This document shows positions 51,960 through 61,223 of a stretch of DNA of 64,000 bases, in pieces. The stretch lies in the NCBI RefSeq assembly GCF_031880315.1, contig NZ_CP134771.1:6263001-6327000 (forward strand), given 5' to 3'. Numbering within the stretch: position 1 is the stretch's first letter; the number at the start of each line of letters is the position of its first letter. Origin of the DNA: Pseudomonas baltica. GTDB taxonomy: Bacteria; Pseudomonadota; Gammaproteobacteria; Pseudomonadales; Pseudomonadaceae. Position numbers and translations under genes: made by a program. The notes under the pieces were generated by a model, which did no database searches, had not been told where the DNA came from, and was given only the letters and a program-made list of their open reading frames with translations.

Positions 51960-53642
51960 TCAGCTGTGGAAATCCTCTTCGAAATATTCCTGGTCGCGGC
52001 GCACCGCCGACTCGCGCACCCGCGCCTCAAGCAGGCGCAGCTCCACCCGACGAATCTTGCCAGAGATGGTCTTGGGCAGCTCGGTGACGAACTCCAGGCG
52101 TCGCACGCGCTTGTAGGGTGCGAGCTTCTCGCGGGCGAACACGAACAGCAGGCGGGCCAGGTGCGCGTCGGCCTCGACGCCCTCGGCCAGAATCACAAAC
52201 GCTTTGGGCACCGACAGACGCTGCGGATCCGGGCTTGGCACCACGGCCACTTCAACCACGGCCGGGTGCTCGATCAGCAGGCTCTCCAGTTCGAACGGGC
52301 TGATGCGGTAATCCGAGACCTTGAACACATCATCGGCGCGACCAACGAAGGTGATGTAGCCGTCGCTGTCGATGGCGGCGGTATCGCCGGTGCGATACAC
52401 GCCGCCGCGCATGGCGTCGGCGGTCTTGTCGGGGGCATCGGCGTAGCCCAGCATCAGCCCCATTGGTGCGCCTGACAACGGCAGGGCCACTTCGCCTTCG
52501 CTGGCAGGCTGGCCATCAGGGTCGAGCAGCGTGACCTGATACCCCGGCAGCGGCCGGCCCATGGACCCTGGCTTGAGCACTTGGCCAGGACTGTTGCCCA
52601 CCAGCGCGGTGGTCTCGGATTGGCCGAAGCCGTCGCGCAGGTTCAAGCCCCAGACGGCCTTGATATGTTCGATGATTTCCGGGTTCAGCGGCTCGCCGGC
52701 CCCGACCAGTTCGCGCAGCTGCCCCTGCCGGCCGTTGAGGTCGAGCTGGATCAGCATTCGCCACACCGTGGGCGGTGCACACAGGCTGGTGATGCCATGT
52801 TGCGCGATGATCTCCAGCAGTGCCGCCGGGTTGAAGCGCGGGGTGTTATGAATGAACACGCAGGCGCCGGCGTTCCACGGTGCGAACACGCAGCTCCAGG
52901 CATGCTTGGCCCAGCCGGGCGAGGAGATGTTGAGGTGAATGTCTCCTGGCTGCAGGCCGATCCAGTACAGCGTCGACAGGTGCCCCACCGGGTAGCTCTG
53001 CTGGCTGTGCAGGACCATCTTCGGCTTTGACGTGGTGCCCGACGTGAAATACAGCAGCGCCGGGTCAGTGGCCAGGGTAGGGCCGCTGGGGACAAAACTG
53101 AGCGGATAGTGACGGGCGTCTTCATGATCGATCCAGCCGTCCATCCGGGCGCCGACGCTCAGGCGCGTGTAATCACCGGCCAGGTCCGCAAACTTGTCGA
53201 CCCACTCGCTGCCCGCCACGACATGGCGGACCTGACCGCGATCGAGGCGGTCGCGCAGGTCCTCGGTGGTCAGCAAGGTGGTGGCGGGGATCACGATCGC
53301 GCCCAGCTTGAAGGCTGCCAGCAGCGTTTCCCAGAGCGCCACATGGTTGCCGAGCATCACCAGCAACCGATCGCCGCGCTTCACCCCCAGCCAGCGCAGG
53401 TGATTGGCGACCTGATTGGAACGCTGCGAGAGTTGCTCGAAGCTGTAGCGGTTGGATTGGCCGTCGTGCTCGACGATCCACAGCGCCGTGGCGCCATTGC
53501 CGCTGGCCATGTCATCGAAGTAATCGAGCGCCCAGTTGAAATGGGTCAGTTGCGGCCAGCGAAAATCCCGGGCGGCGGTGGCGTAGTCGGTGCGGTGGGC
53601 AAGCAGAAAGTCTCGAGCGGCGATGAACTCGGGGCAGGGCAT
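51960..53642 (-). CDS. AMP-binding acyl-CoA synthetase
   Basis: Adenylate-forming enzyme of 560 residues that activates a carboxylic acid, through an acyl-AMP, to a CoA thioester. Core motifs are LLYFTSGTTSKPKMVLHS (A3), GAGEPLN, DGFGQSETTA (A5), YRTGDTAAIDSDGYITFVGRADDVFKVSDYRI (A7-A8, given here as overlapping blocks around GRADDVFK) and PKTISGKIRR, with the catalytic lysine. Sequence style is near medium-chain and acetoacetyl/propionyl types. With hbdH two genes away, a role in short or medium acid use is plausible but only inferred. Confidence 0.88.
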   Translation of the reverse strand: MPCPEFIAARDFLLAHRTDYATAARDFRWPQLTHFNWALDYFDDMASGNGATALWIVEHDGQSNRYSFEQLSQRSNQVANHLRWLGVKRGDRLLVMLGNHVALWETLLAAFKLGAIVIPATTLLTTEDLRDRLDRGQVRHVVAGSEWVDKFADLAGDYTRLSVGARMDGWIDHEDARHYPLSFVPSGPTLATDPALLYFTSGTTSKPKMVLHSQQSYPVGHLSTLYWIGLQPGDIHLNISSPGWAKHAWSCVFAPWNAGACVFIHNTPRFNPAALLEIIAQHGITSLCAPPTVWRMLIQLDLNGRQGQLRELVGAGEPLNPEIIEHIKAVWGLNLRDGFGQSETTALVGNSPGQVLKPGSMGRPLPGYQVTLLDPDGQPASEGEVALPLSGAPMGLMLGYADAPDKTADAMRGGVYRTGDTAAIDSDGYITFVGRADDVFKVSDYRISPFELESLLIEHPAVVEVAVVPSPDPQRLSVPKAFVILAEGVEADAHLARLLFVFAREKLAPYKRVRRLEFVTELPKTISGKIRRVELRLLEARVRESAVRRDQEYFEEDFHS

Positions 53643-53689
53643 GGCGGTGTCCTATTTTTATTATTGTGCTCAGGTGCGGGAAGCGGGAG

Positions 53690-53810
53690 GCCAGCCTCAA
53701 GCCGCAACCTGCAAGCTAGTACAGGTTAGGCCAGCAATACGTTGTTCAAGCAGGTAAATCTGCCGATTGGTTATGCAAAATAGCTCGAGGCTTGCCGCTT
53801 GCAGCTCCCT
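53690..53810. repeat. Degenerate inverted REP-like words upstream of the thioredoxin gene
   Basis: CCTCAAGCCGCAACCTGCAAGCT (53695-53717) and AGCTCGAGGCTTGCCGCTTGC (53782-53802) share CAAGC/GCAA words in opposite orientation. They look like a second, decayed palindrome family of Pseudomonas intergenic DNA. Confidence 0.45.
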
Positions 53811-53888
53811 GATCCCTGCGAATCCAGGGAACGTCAGGCCCGGCGTGAGCTCCAATGAAGTAATGCCCCGGTCACTCAAGGAACCACC

Positions 53889-54215
53889 ATGCTGGACACC
53901 TATAGCGCAGATCAACCCGATCGCACCGACGTCAACGCTCACAAGGGCCCTGCGGTGATCGAGTTCGGCACCAACTGGTGTGGCCATTGCCAGGCTGCGC
54001 AACCGCTGCTCAAGCAAGTATTTGCCGACTTCCCGCAAGTGCACCACCTGAAGGTCGAGGATGCCAGCGGTCGCCCATTGGGGCGCTCGTTCAGGGTCAA
54101 GCTGTGGCCCACATTGATCTTCCTCCAGGATGGCCAGGAAGTGTCGCGCCTGGTGCGGCCAACTCGGATCAGCGATATCGAGGAAGCTTTCGAGCAACTG
54201 ACCCACGAGGCCTGA
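53889..54215 (+). CDS. Thioredoxin-like protein with CGHC active site
   Basis: Single thioredoxin domain of 108 residues, cytoplasmic (no signal). The active site is WCGHC rather than the usual WCGPC, and the cis-proline loop is KLWPTLIFLQDG. CGHC is more typical of disulfide isomerases and some thiol-reductase partners and should raise the redox potential. AAGGAACCACC precedes the ATG. It stands alone, with no reductase beside it. Confidence 0.9.
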   Translation: MLDTYSADQPDRTDVNAHKGPAVIEFGTNWCGHCQAAQPLLKQVFADFPQVHHLKVEDASGRPLGRSFRVKLWPTLIFLQDGQEVSRLVRPTRISDIEEAFEQLTHEA

Positions 54216-54409
54216 TCGCCGCTGACGTCGTACCCTGCCTATAGCGAGGGGGCTTGCCCCTGAAGCCCTAACGCATCAGCAGCACGGCCACGGACGTTGC
54301 GTATTCGCAGGCAAGCTCCGTGGCAGTCGCGCGCCAGGGTGGTCTTTACCCGCCGCCAACAGTGATATCCTGCTGGCCGTAAACTCCTGACGCCCGCGAT
54401 CTCGATACC

Positions 54410-55207
54410 ATGGCCCTCGCCGCACCCCCAGACTTGAGCGACCCCTCCGTCCCGGTACTGCCCCTGGCGCGCACCTATGCCCGTGGGCATTTCACCGAGC
54501 CGCATTGTCATGATTGGGGGCAGGTGCTGTATGCGGTGTCCGGGGTGATGTGGGTCGAAACGCCGCGCGAGGCCATCGCGGTGCCGCCGCAACGGGCGGT
54601 ATGGCTGCCGCCTGGCGTGCTCCATGGGATCCGCGTGGTGTCGGACCTGCAGATGCGCAACATCTATCTGCGACCCGCCCTGGCGGCAACGCTGGATGGG
54701 CAAGTGCGGGTGCTGGAGGTCAACGGCCTGCTGCGCGAACTAATCGTCGGGTTAGTGGCACAGGATTATGATCCCTTGGGCGCGGCCACCGGCGCCGAGC
54801 CGGATTATTACGAAGCGCTGGTCGGTCTGGCCTTGCTGGAGCTCAAACGCGCTCAGCACCGCGGGGCAAGTATCCCCATGCCCGAACACAGCGATCGGCG
54901 GCTGCGCAGCCTGTGCCAGGCGGTGATCGACTCGCCTTCGCTGGACATCTCCTTCGAGCAGCATGCCGAGCAGGTCGGTGCCAGCGTGCGCACCCTGGCC
55001 CGGCTGTTTCAGGCAAGCATGGGTGTCGGCTTTGCCCAATGGCGCCGTCAGGTGCAACTGGCCACAGCGACCGCGCAGTTGCTGCAAGGGTTGCCCGTGA
55101 GTCGGGTCGCGCACGCCCTGGGCTATTCACCCAGCAGTTTCAGCGACATGTTCCGCCGCGAGCGCGGGATGTCGCCCTCGGCCTTCGTGCTGGAAACTGG
55201 CCGATAA
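54410..55207 (+). CDS. AraC family transcriptional regulator with N-terminal cupin (NimR-like)
   Basis: Regulator of 265 residues. The N-terminal cupin half (HFTEPHCHDWGQVLYAVSGV, AVWLPPGVLHGI) may sense a ligand, and the C-terminal half has two helix-turn-helix units (QVGASVRTLARLFQ and VAHALGYSPSSFSDMFRRERGMSP). The layout resembles E. coli NimR/YeaM, which controls an efflux pump. Here the next genes are an MDR oxidoreductase (80 bases on) and then an MFS/HlyD pump pair, possible targets by position only. Confidence 0.88.
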   Translation: MALAAPPDLSDPSVPVLPLARTYARGHFTEPHCHDWGQVLYAVSGVMWVETPREAIAVPPQRAVWLPPGVLHGIRVVSDLQMRNIYLRPALAATLDGQVRVLEVNGLLRELIVGLVAQDYDPLGAATGAEPDYYEALVGLALLELKRAQHRGASIPMPEHSDRRLRSLCQAVIDSPSLDISFEQHAEQVGASVRTLARLFQASMGVGFAQWRRQVQLATATAQLLQGLPVSRVAHALGYSPSSFSDMFRRERGMSPSAFVLETGR

Positions 55208-55286
55208 ACCGAAGCTCTTGGCCGATACCCCCTGTGAAGCCGCCATACACTGGCGCCACAGTCAATCGACCCAAGGAGCAACCCCC

Positions 55287-56246
55287 ATGCAAGCCCTGCA
55301 ATTTTCCCGCACTGGCGACCTTGCCGCGGTGCAATGCGTTGAAGTGCCCGTACCCGTGGCCGCACCTGGACAATTGCTGGTGCAGGTCAAGGCGGCCGGC
55401 CTGAACCCCAGCGATGTCAAAAATGTGCTCGGGCGCTTTCCCTACACCACCTTGCCGCGCATCCCTGGTCGCGACTTTGCCGGGGTGGTGGTCGACGGCC
55501 CCCAGGAGTGGGTTGGTCAGGAAGTCTGGGGCACGGGCAGCGATCTGGGGTTTTTCAATGATGGCTCCCACGCCGCCTATTTGACCGTGCCCAACGGCGG
55601 GGTCGCGCGCAAGCCGCAATCCCTGAGCTTCGCCCAGGCCGCCAGCCTCGGGGTGCCTTATACCACGGCCTGGGACGCCCTGGAGCGCAGCGGCGTCAGC
55701 GCTGGCACACGGGTGCTGGTGATCGGCGGCAACGGTGCGGTCGGCAGCGCGGCATTGGCCTTCGCCAGGATTCGTGGTGCTCAGGTGCTGGCGGCGGTAC
55801 GCAAGCCAGAGCAGGCACAGGCGTTGCGCGCCAAGGGCTATGAAACCTTGGTGCTGGACCAGCCCGAAGGCCTCGGCGCCCAGGTGCACGCCGTGTTCGA
55901 AGGCGGTGCCGAGGTGATTTTCGATACCACCGGCTTCTGGTTGCCAGCCGCAGTCGGCGCCCTGGCCAAGTTCGGCCGTATCGCCATCATCGCCGCCCCG
56001 GTGGAGGGGTATGTGCAGCTTCCGGCGCTGGGGCTGTACCGCAAGGGTGGCTCGGTGGTCGGGGTCAACTCGCTGCTGTACGACTGCGCTGCCTGTGCGC
56101 GGATGCTCGAGCACTTTGGCGGCTACTTCGATCAAGGCTTGCTGGCGCTGCCTGAAGGCCTGCTGGAAGTGCCATTGAGCGAGGGGCCGCAACGCTTTGC
56201 CGAGGTCAATGCGGGCAGCAGCGACAAGGTGATTCTGATTCCTTGA
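55287..56246 (+). CDS. Quinone-oxidoreductase-like MDR enzyme
   Basis: Zinc-free medium-chain reductase of 319 residues. The N-terminal GroES-like part has NPSDVKNVLGRFPYTTLPRIPGRDFAGVV. The Rossmann part has VIGGNGAVGSAALAFARIRGAQVLA, with an AxxGxxG-like NADPH loop. No zinc-ligand cysteines are visible in the usual places. AAGGAG lies 8 bases before the ATG at 55287, fixing the start. It probably reduces quinones or enones; the substrate is unknown. Confidence 0.88.
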   Translation: MQALQFSRTGDLAAVQCVEVPVPVAAPGQLLVQVKAAGLNPSDVKNVLGRFPYTTLPRIPGRDFAGVVVDGPQEWVGQEVWGTGSDLGFFNDGSHAAYLTVPNGGVARKPQSLSFAQAASLGVPYTTAWDALERSGVSAGTRVLVIGGNGAVGSAALAFARIRGAQVLAAVRKPEQAQALRAKGYETLVLDQPEGLGAQVHAVFEGGAEVIFDTTGFWLPAAVGALAKFGRIAIIAAPVEGYVQLPALGLYRKGGSVVGVNSLLYDCAACARMLEHFGGYFDQGLLALPEGLLEVPLSEGPQRFAEVNAGSSDKVILIP

Positions 56247-56391
56247 CGTGCGGCTGAGCGCAAGTGTGCGGCTTCAGGCCGGCCGGGGCGTTCGACATCC
56301 AAGGTGTGGGCCAGTGAAGGAACGTTGGCAAGCCGCCGCTGCCTGAGGTCTACTACGCGTGTGCATACACGCTCGTCGACAAGGTCACCGG

Positions 56392-58071
56392 ATGGATCGC
56401 TACGCCCCTCACCAATGGCAACCCCACGAACGGCCGAGCATGCCTGGTTCGCCGTCGACGCCGCTGCATTCCACCCCTAAACGTTATGCCTTTGCCGCCG
56501 TCGGCTTGCTGGTCGGGATTACCGGCGGCCTTGGCAATGCACTGGTCACCGCCAATCTGGTCTACCTGCAAGGCGCGCTCGGAGCCACCACGGCGGAGAT
56601 GGCCTGGCTGCCGGCGGCCTATGTCATGACCAACGTGTCGATGAACCTGCTGCTGGTGAAATTCCGCCAGCAGTTCGGCCTGCGCGCGTTTACCGAGGTG
56701 TTCCTGGCGCTGTATGCGTTGGTGACCTTTGCGCACTTGTTCGTCAACGACCTGGAGTCGGCAATTGCCGTGCGGGCCGCCCACGGCATGGTCGGCGCGG
56801 CCCTCAGCTCGCTGGGCCTGTATTACATGATCCAGGCCTTCCCGGCCAAGTGGCGACTCAAGGCGCTGGTACTGGGATTGGGCACGGCGCAATTGGCGAT
56901 TCCCCTGGCCCGGTTGTTTTCCGAAGATTTGCTGCAGATCGCCGAATGGCGCGGGCTGTATCTGTTCGAACTGGGCCTGGCGTTGTCCGCTCTGGGCTGC
57001 GTGTTGCTGCTCAAGCTGCCACCGGGGGACCGCTTCAAGACGTTCGAGAACCTCGACTTCCTCACCTTCGCCTTGCTGTCCACCGGCGTCGGGCTGCTGG
57101 TCCTGGTGCTGTCGCTGGGGCGCATCGACTGGTGGCTGGAGGCCCCCTGGATCGGCTGGGCCTCGGCAGCCTCCATCGCCTTGATCCTGGCCGGGCTGTG
57201 CATCGAGCACAACCGCACCAATCCGCTGCTGATGACCCGTTGGTTGGGCAGTGGACCTATCTTTCGCCTGTTTTTGGCGGTGTTGTTGATCCGCATGGTC
57301 ACGTCCGAACAATCCACTGGCGCGGTAGGTTTCATGCAGTACCTGGGCATGAGCAGCCAGCAGTTGCACAGTTTGTACGTGGTGATGCTGATCGGCGCCG
57401 TGGCCGGCCTGGTGACCAGCGCCCTGACCATCCATGCCGATCACTTGTTCATGCCGCTGCTGGTGTCGCTGGGCATGATGGCGATCGGCGGGGCGCTGGA
57501 CAGCTTCTCCAACAACCTCACGCGCCCGGCCAATATGTACCTGAGCCAATTCCTGCTGGCGTTCGGCAGCACATTCTTCCTTGGGCCGACAATGGCCCTG
57601 GGGGTGCGCAATGTGGTCACCAATCCGCGCAATCTGGTCAGCTTTTCGGTGATGTTCGGCATCAGCCAGAACCTCGGCAGCCTGGCGGGCGCTGCACTGC
57701 TGGGCACCTATCAGATCGTGCGGGAGAAATACCACTCCAGCTACATCGTCGAGCGCCTGGTGCTGGACAATCCCCTGGTGGCCGCGCGAGTGCAAAGCGG
57801 CGCCAACAGTTACCTGGCGAGCATCCCCAATGCTGCGGCGCGCAACCTGCAAGGCACCAGTTCACTGGCCAGTGCCGCCACGCGTGAAGCCAATATCATG
57901 GGCTACAACGACGTATTTGCCTTGATCGCGATTATCGCCAGCCTCACGCTGGTGTGGCTGAGCATTCGTGTGCTCTGGCTCAAAAGCACTACTCGCAGAG
58001 CCGCCGCAGCGGCCCCTATGACGACCTCGACCTCGACCTCGACCACGACCCCTGGCGCCCGCACTTCATGA
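56392..58071 (+). CDS. MFS exporter, EmrB/DHA2-type
   Basis: Drug/proton antiporter of 559 residues with about 14 membrane helices, starting MDRYAPHQWQPHERPSMP and then FAAVGLLVGITGGLGNALVTANLVYLQ. It pairs with the HlyD gene that follows, whose ATG overlaps its stop (ATGA). The C-terminal tail has a Thr/Ser run coded by repeated GACCTC units (58021-58045). An in-frame start 33 bases upstream is less likely because AAGG sits just before 56392. No outer-membrane channel gene follows, so TolC-type partners must come from elsewhere. Confidence 0.86.
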   Translation: MDRYAPHQWQPHERPSMPGSPSTPLHSTPKRYAFAAVGLLVGITGGLGNALVTANLVYLQGALGATTAEMAWLPAAYVMTNVSMNLLLVKFRQQFGLRAFTEVFLALYALVTFAHLFVNDLESAIAVRAAHGMVGAALSSLGLYYMIQAFPAKWRLKALVLGLGTAQLAIPLARLFSEDLLQIAEWRGLYLFELGLALSALGCVLLLKLPPGDRFKTFENLDFLTFALLSTGVGLLVLVLSLGRIDWWLEAPWIGWASAASIALILAGLCIEHNRTNPLLMTRWLGSGPIFRLFLAVLLIRMVTSEQSTGAVGFMQYLGMSSQQLHSLYVVMLIGAVAGLVTSALTIHADHLFMPLLVSLGMMAIGGALDSFSNNLTRPANMYLSQFLLAFGSTFFLGPTMALGVRNVVTNPRNLVSFSVMFGISQNLGSLAGAALLGTYQIVREKYHSSYIVERLVLDNPLVAARVQSGANSYLASIPNAAARNLQGTSSLASAATREANIMGYNDVFALIAIIASLTLVWLSIRVLWLKSTTRRAAAAAPMTTSTSTSTTTPGARTS

Positions 58072-59231
58072 CCGAACCGACCAGTACAACCACCACCGCC
58101 ATCGCCGCCACCCCGGAAGGACAAACTCCGCCCCCCGCAGGTGCGGCCACCGAGCCGCGCTCGCGGCGCACACGGCTGCTGTCGACCTTGTTGTTCGGTG
58201 GCGTCGCCCTGGCCGGCGTGCTGATCGTGCTCTATGCCTGGCAGCTGCCACCGTTCAGCAGCAAGATCGAGTCCACCGAAAACGCCATGGTGAAGGGCCA
58301 GGTCACTGTCATCAGCCCGGAGACCTCCGGGTATGTGTATGAAGTGGCGGTGCAGGACTTTCAGTTCGTCAAGGCGGGGGACTTGCTGGTACGCATCGAC
58401 GATCGGACCTATACCCAGCAGTTGGATCAGTCCCTGGCTCAGGTGCAGGTGCAAAAAGCCGCGCTGGACAACAACACCCAACAGCAACGCAGCGCCGAGG
58501 CCACCATCGCCTTGCGCCAGGCGGCCATTGCCGACGCTCAGGCGCAGGCTGACAAGAGCGCCGCCGACCTGCGCCGCAATCAGGCGCTGATCACTGATGG
58601 TTCGGTGTCCCGCAGCCAGCTCGATGTGACCCGCGCTGCCAACGCCCAGGCGCTGGCGGCGGTGACTCAGGCCAAGGCCAATCTGGAGATCGCCCGGCAG
58701 GACCTGCGTAGCACAGTGGTCAATCGCGGTTCGCTGCAGGCTTCGGTCGCCAACGCCGAGGCGGCGGTGCAACTGGCACGTATCAACCTGTCCAACACCC
58801 GCGTGACGGCGCCGCGTGATGGCCAGCTGGGGCAGATTGGTGTGCGCCTCGGCGCTTATGTGAGCGCCGGCACGCAGTTGATGGCGTTGGTGCCCGATAC
58901 CTTGTGGGTGATCGCCAACCTCAAGGAAACCCAGATGAATCACGTACAGGTCGGGCAGCCGGTGACCTTCACGGTCGACGCGCTGGACCACCAGCGGCTG
59001 CGCGGCCATGTGCAACGCATCGCACCGGCGACCGGTGCGGAGTTCAGCCTGTTGCAGGCTGATAACGCCACCGGCAACTTCGTCAAGATTGCCCAGCGGG
59101 TGCCGGTGCGCATCAGCGTCGATGCCGATCAACCCCAGGCGCAACGCTTGCGCCCGGGGTTGTCGGTGGTGGTGAGTATCGATACTGGTTTTGTGGTGGA
59201 AAGCGATCGCGGTGAGACGCCACAGCCGTAA
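58068..59231 (+). CDS. HlyD family adaptor subunit, EmrA-type
   Basis: Periplasmic adaptor of 387 residues for the MFS exporter upstream. An N-terminal membrane anchor (about 38-58, LLSTLLFGGVALAGVLIVLY) is followed by the biotinyl-lipoyl halves (VISPETSGYVYEVAVQDFQFVKAGDLL and NTRVTAPRDGQLGQIGV) flanking a long coiled-coil hairpin rich in Ala/Gln, then the beta-barrel. The ATG is inside the ATGA overlap with the MFS stop, so the two are translated together. Function: moves substrates across the periplasm with the MFS partner and an unlinked outer-membrane channel. Confidence 0.92.
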   Translation: MTEPTSTTTTAIAATPEGQTPPPAGAATEPRSRRTRLLSTLLFGGVALAGVLIVLYAWQLPPFSSKIESTENAMVKGQVTVISPETSGYVYEVAVQDFQFVKAGDLLVRIDDRTYTQQLDQSLAQVQVQKAALDNNTQQQRSAEATIALRQAAIADAQAQADKSAADLRRNQALITDGSVSRSQLDVTRAANAQALAAVTQAKANLEIARQDLRSTVVNRGSLQASVANAEAAVQLARINLSNTRVTAPRDGQLGQIGVRLGAYVSAGTQLMALVPDTLWVIANLKETQMNHVQVGQPVTFTVDALDHQRLRGHVQRIAPATGAEFSLLQADNATGNFVKIAQRVPVRISVDADQPQAQRLRPGLSVVVSIDTGFVVESDRGETPQP

Positions 59232-59260
59232 GGGCTGCCGACGCCCTCAGGTGCCGCGCC

Positions 59261-60148
59261 TCAAGCCAGATAGCGCTTGAACCAGGCAATCGTGCGATTC
59301 CACGCCAGTTCCGCTGCGGCTTTGTCGTAGCGGGGTGTCGAATCGTTGTGAAAGCCGTGATTGCAGCCCGGATAGATAAACGCCTCGTATGTCTTGCCAT
59401 CGGCCTTGAGGGCTTTTTCGTAGGCAGGCCAGCCTTCGTTGATGCGCGTGTCGAGTTCGCCGTAATGCAGCAGCAGGGGCGCCTTGATGCGGGCGACGTC
59501 TTTGGCATCCGGCTGACGGCCGTAAAAGGGCACCGCCGCGGCCAGTTCCGGGTACGCCACCGCCGCCGCATTGGCCACGCCACCGCCATAGCAGAAGCCG
59601 GTGATGCCGACCTTGCCGGTGCTGGCGTCATGCTGCATCAACCACTCGATGGCCGCGAAGAAATCGTTCATCAGCTTGCCTGGGTCGACTTTTTCCTGCA
59701 GCTCGCGGCCCTTGTCGTCGTTACCTGGGTAGCCGCCCACCGAGGTCAGGCCGTCGGGTGCCAGGGCGATGAAGCCAGCCTTGGCCACGCGCCGGGCGAC
59801 GTCTTCGATATAGGGGTTGAGTCCACGGTTTTCATGCACCACCACCACACCGCCAACCTTGCCACTGGGCTTGGCCGGCCGCACCAGGTAGCCGCGCACC
59901 TGGCCGTTGCCTTTGGGCGAGGGGTAGGTGATGTATTCGGCGACGATGTCCGGATCGGTAAAGGCTACCTGCTCGGCCAGTGCATAGTCGGGACTGAGCG
60001 AGGTCAACAGAGCGCTGGCACTCATGCCGGCTACGGTAAAGGCTGCCGCGCGATCGAGAAATTGCCGACGGTTGATCCTGCCATGGGCGTAGTAGTCGTA
60101 GAGCTCCAGCAGTTCAGGGGCGAAGTCTTTGGCGGTGAGACGTTCCAT
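59261..60148 (-). CDS. Dienelactone hydrolase family protein with Tat signal
   Basis: Cysteine-type alpha/beta hydrolase, 295 residues. [25 protein letters not shown] near the start (about 27-52) is a twin-arginine export signal, though the extra ~25 residues before it are longer than usual. Nucleophile elbow [10 protein letters not shown] (Cys in place of Ser), acid in ELDTRIN and His in GCNHGFHN match the family. Related proteins of this length (YghX type) are exported. It may act on lactones or esters; the substrate is not known. Confidence 0.9.
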   Translation of the reverse strand: MERLTAKDFAPELLELYDYYAHGRINRRQFLDRAAAFTVAGMSASALLTSLSPDYALAEQVAFTDPDIVAEYITYPSPKGNGQVRGYLVRPAKPSGKVGGVVVVHENRGLNPYIEDVARRVAKAGFIALAPDGLTSVGGYPGNDDKGRELQEKVDPGKLMNDFFAAIEWLMQHDASTGKVGITGFCYGGGVANAAAVAYPELAAAVPFYGRQPDAKDVARIKAPLLLHYGELDTRINEGWPAYEKALKADGKTYEAFIYPGCNHGFHNDSTPRYDKAAAELAWNRTIAWFKRYLA

Positions 60149-60339
60149 GCAGCACTCCGTGAGCGAGGGTGGGCGAGCCTTCAACTATGGTCGGGATTTG
60201 CGGATTGGGCCAGGAGGAGTGTTGGGCGCGGCGGCTCGGACGGCCTATGGCATCGAGGCGTTCTGCATCGGCATGGCACTCGCAGCCGTGCGGCTGTACC
60301 GCACGGGCATGTTCAGCCACGGCTGATTCTGCCCATCAC

Positions 60340-61191
60340 CTATTGCGCCCCCATCATCGCCGTCCAGTAGATCCCGGCATCGCTTTTCGGGTCTGTGGCA
60401 TACCCGGCCCCCAACTCATTGACCCGCGGATTCATCAGGTTGGCGCAGTGTCCCGGGCTGGCCAGCCAGGCGTCGACTACCTTGCGGGCGCTGTCCTGGC
60501 CTGCGGCGATGTTCTCACCGATTTCCTTGGGCACGTAGCCGGCCAATTCGGCGCGGTCGCCGGGCATGTAGCCGTCGCGATCCTTGTGATCGAAGTAGTT
60601 CTTGTTGGCCATGTCACGGCTGTGACCGTCGGCGGCGCTGGCCAGTTGAGCGTTCCAGGTCAGCGGGCCGGTGGCGTTGAACGGTTGAGCGCCACACTGA
60701 TGGGGCTGGGCGCGGGCACTGTTGACCAGGTTCAGAAGCTGTTGGCCTTCGCTGGCCGAATCCCCCAGCCGCGCGCTGAGCAGCGGCCGCGCCAGGACGA
60801 TGCGCCAGTCGCGGTCCTGGCGACTGACGCCGATGTCGACGAATTGTGGATCGAGTACCACTTTGCAGAAGGTCTGCTGAATGGCGGTCATCGCCGACGC
60901 GGCATCGCGCGGCCCGGACAGGCTGATGGCCTGCACATTGACCATCGGGTAGGCGGCTTTGGTCATGGCCTGTTGCAGGTCGCCGACACCGCTGGCCGGC
61001 AGCACCAGGCGCGGGTCCGCCGACAGCGGCGGCAATTCCGGCGAGGCGCTTTCGCCACAACGCTGCGGCTGGCTGCGGTAGGCATTGATGGATTCGACCA
61101 GTTGAGACTCTTCGCCGGCCAGCGCATTGCCTGCCATAGCGACTCCGATCGACAGCACGACGCAACGCACAGCGGATGGCATGGCACCCAT
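60340..61191 (-). CDS. Secreted CAP (SCP/PR-1) domain protein
   Basis: Protein of 283 residues with a signal peptide (about 1-25, ending AGNALAGEE) and a C-terminal CAP domain. Conserved CAP sites are seen in LVNSARAQPHQCG, LASAADGHSRDMANKNYFDHKDRDG and the GENIAAG and HCANLMNP segments. The N-terminal ~120 residues hold a related but less clear half. CAP proteins bind lipids or act as secreted enzymes in some bacteria; the role here is not known. The ATG at 61191 has GGAGGA 7 bases before it. It lies 33 bases after the MocR stop, on the same strand. Confidence 0.88.
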   Translation of the reverse strand: MGAMPSAVRCVVLSIGVAMAGNALAGEESQLVESINAYRSQPQRCGESASPELPPLSADPRLVLPASGVGDLQQAMTKAAYPMVNVQAISLSGPRDAASAMTAIQQTFCKVVLDPQFVDIGVSRQDRDWRIVLARPLLSARLGDSASEGQQLLNLVNSARAQPHQCGAQPFNATGPLTWNAQLASAADGHSRDMANKNYFDHKDRDGYMPGDRAELAGYVPKEIGENIAAGQDSARKVVDAWLASPGHCANLMNPRVNELGAGYATDPKSDAGIYWTAMMGAQ

Positions 61192-61223
61192 GAAAGTCTC
61201 CTCCGGTTGAATGGCCGCCTATC

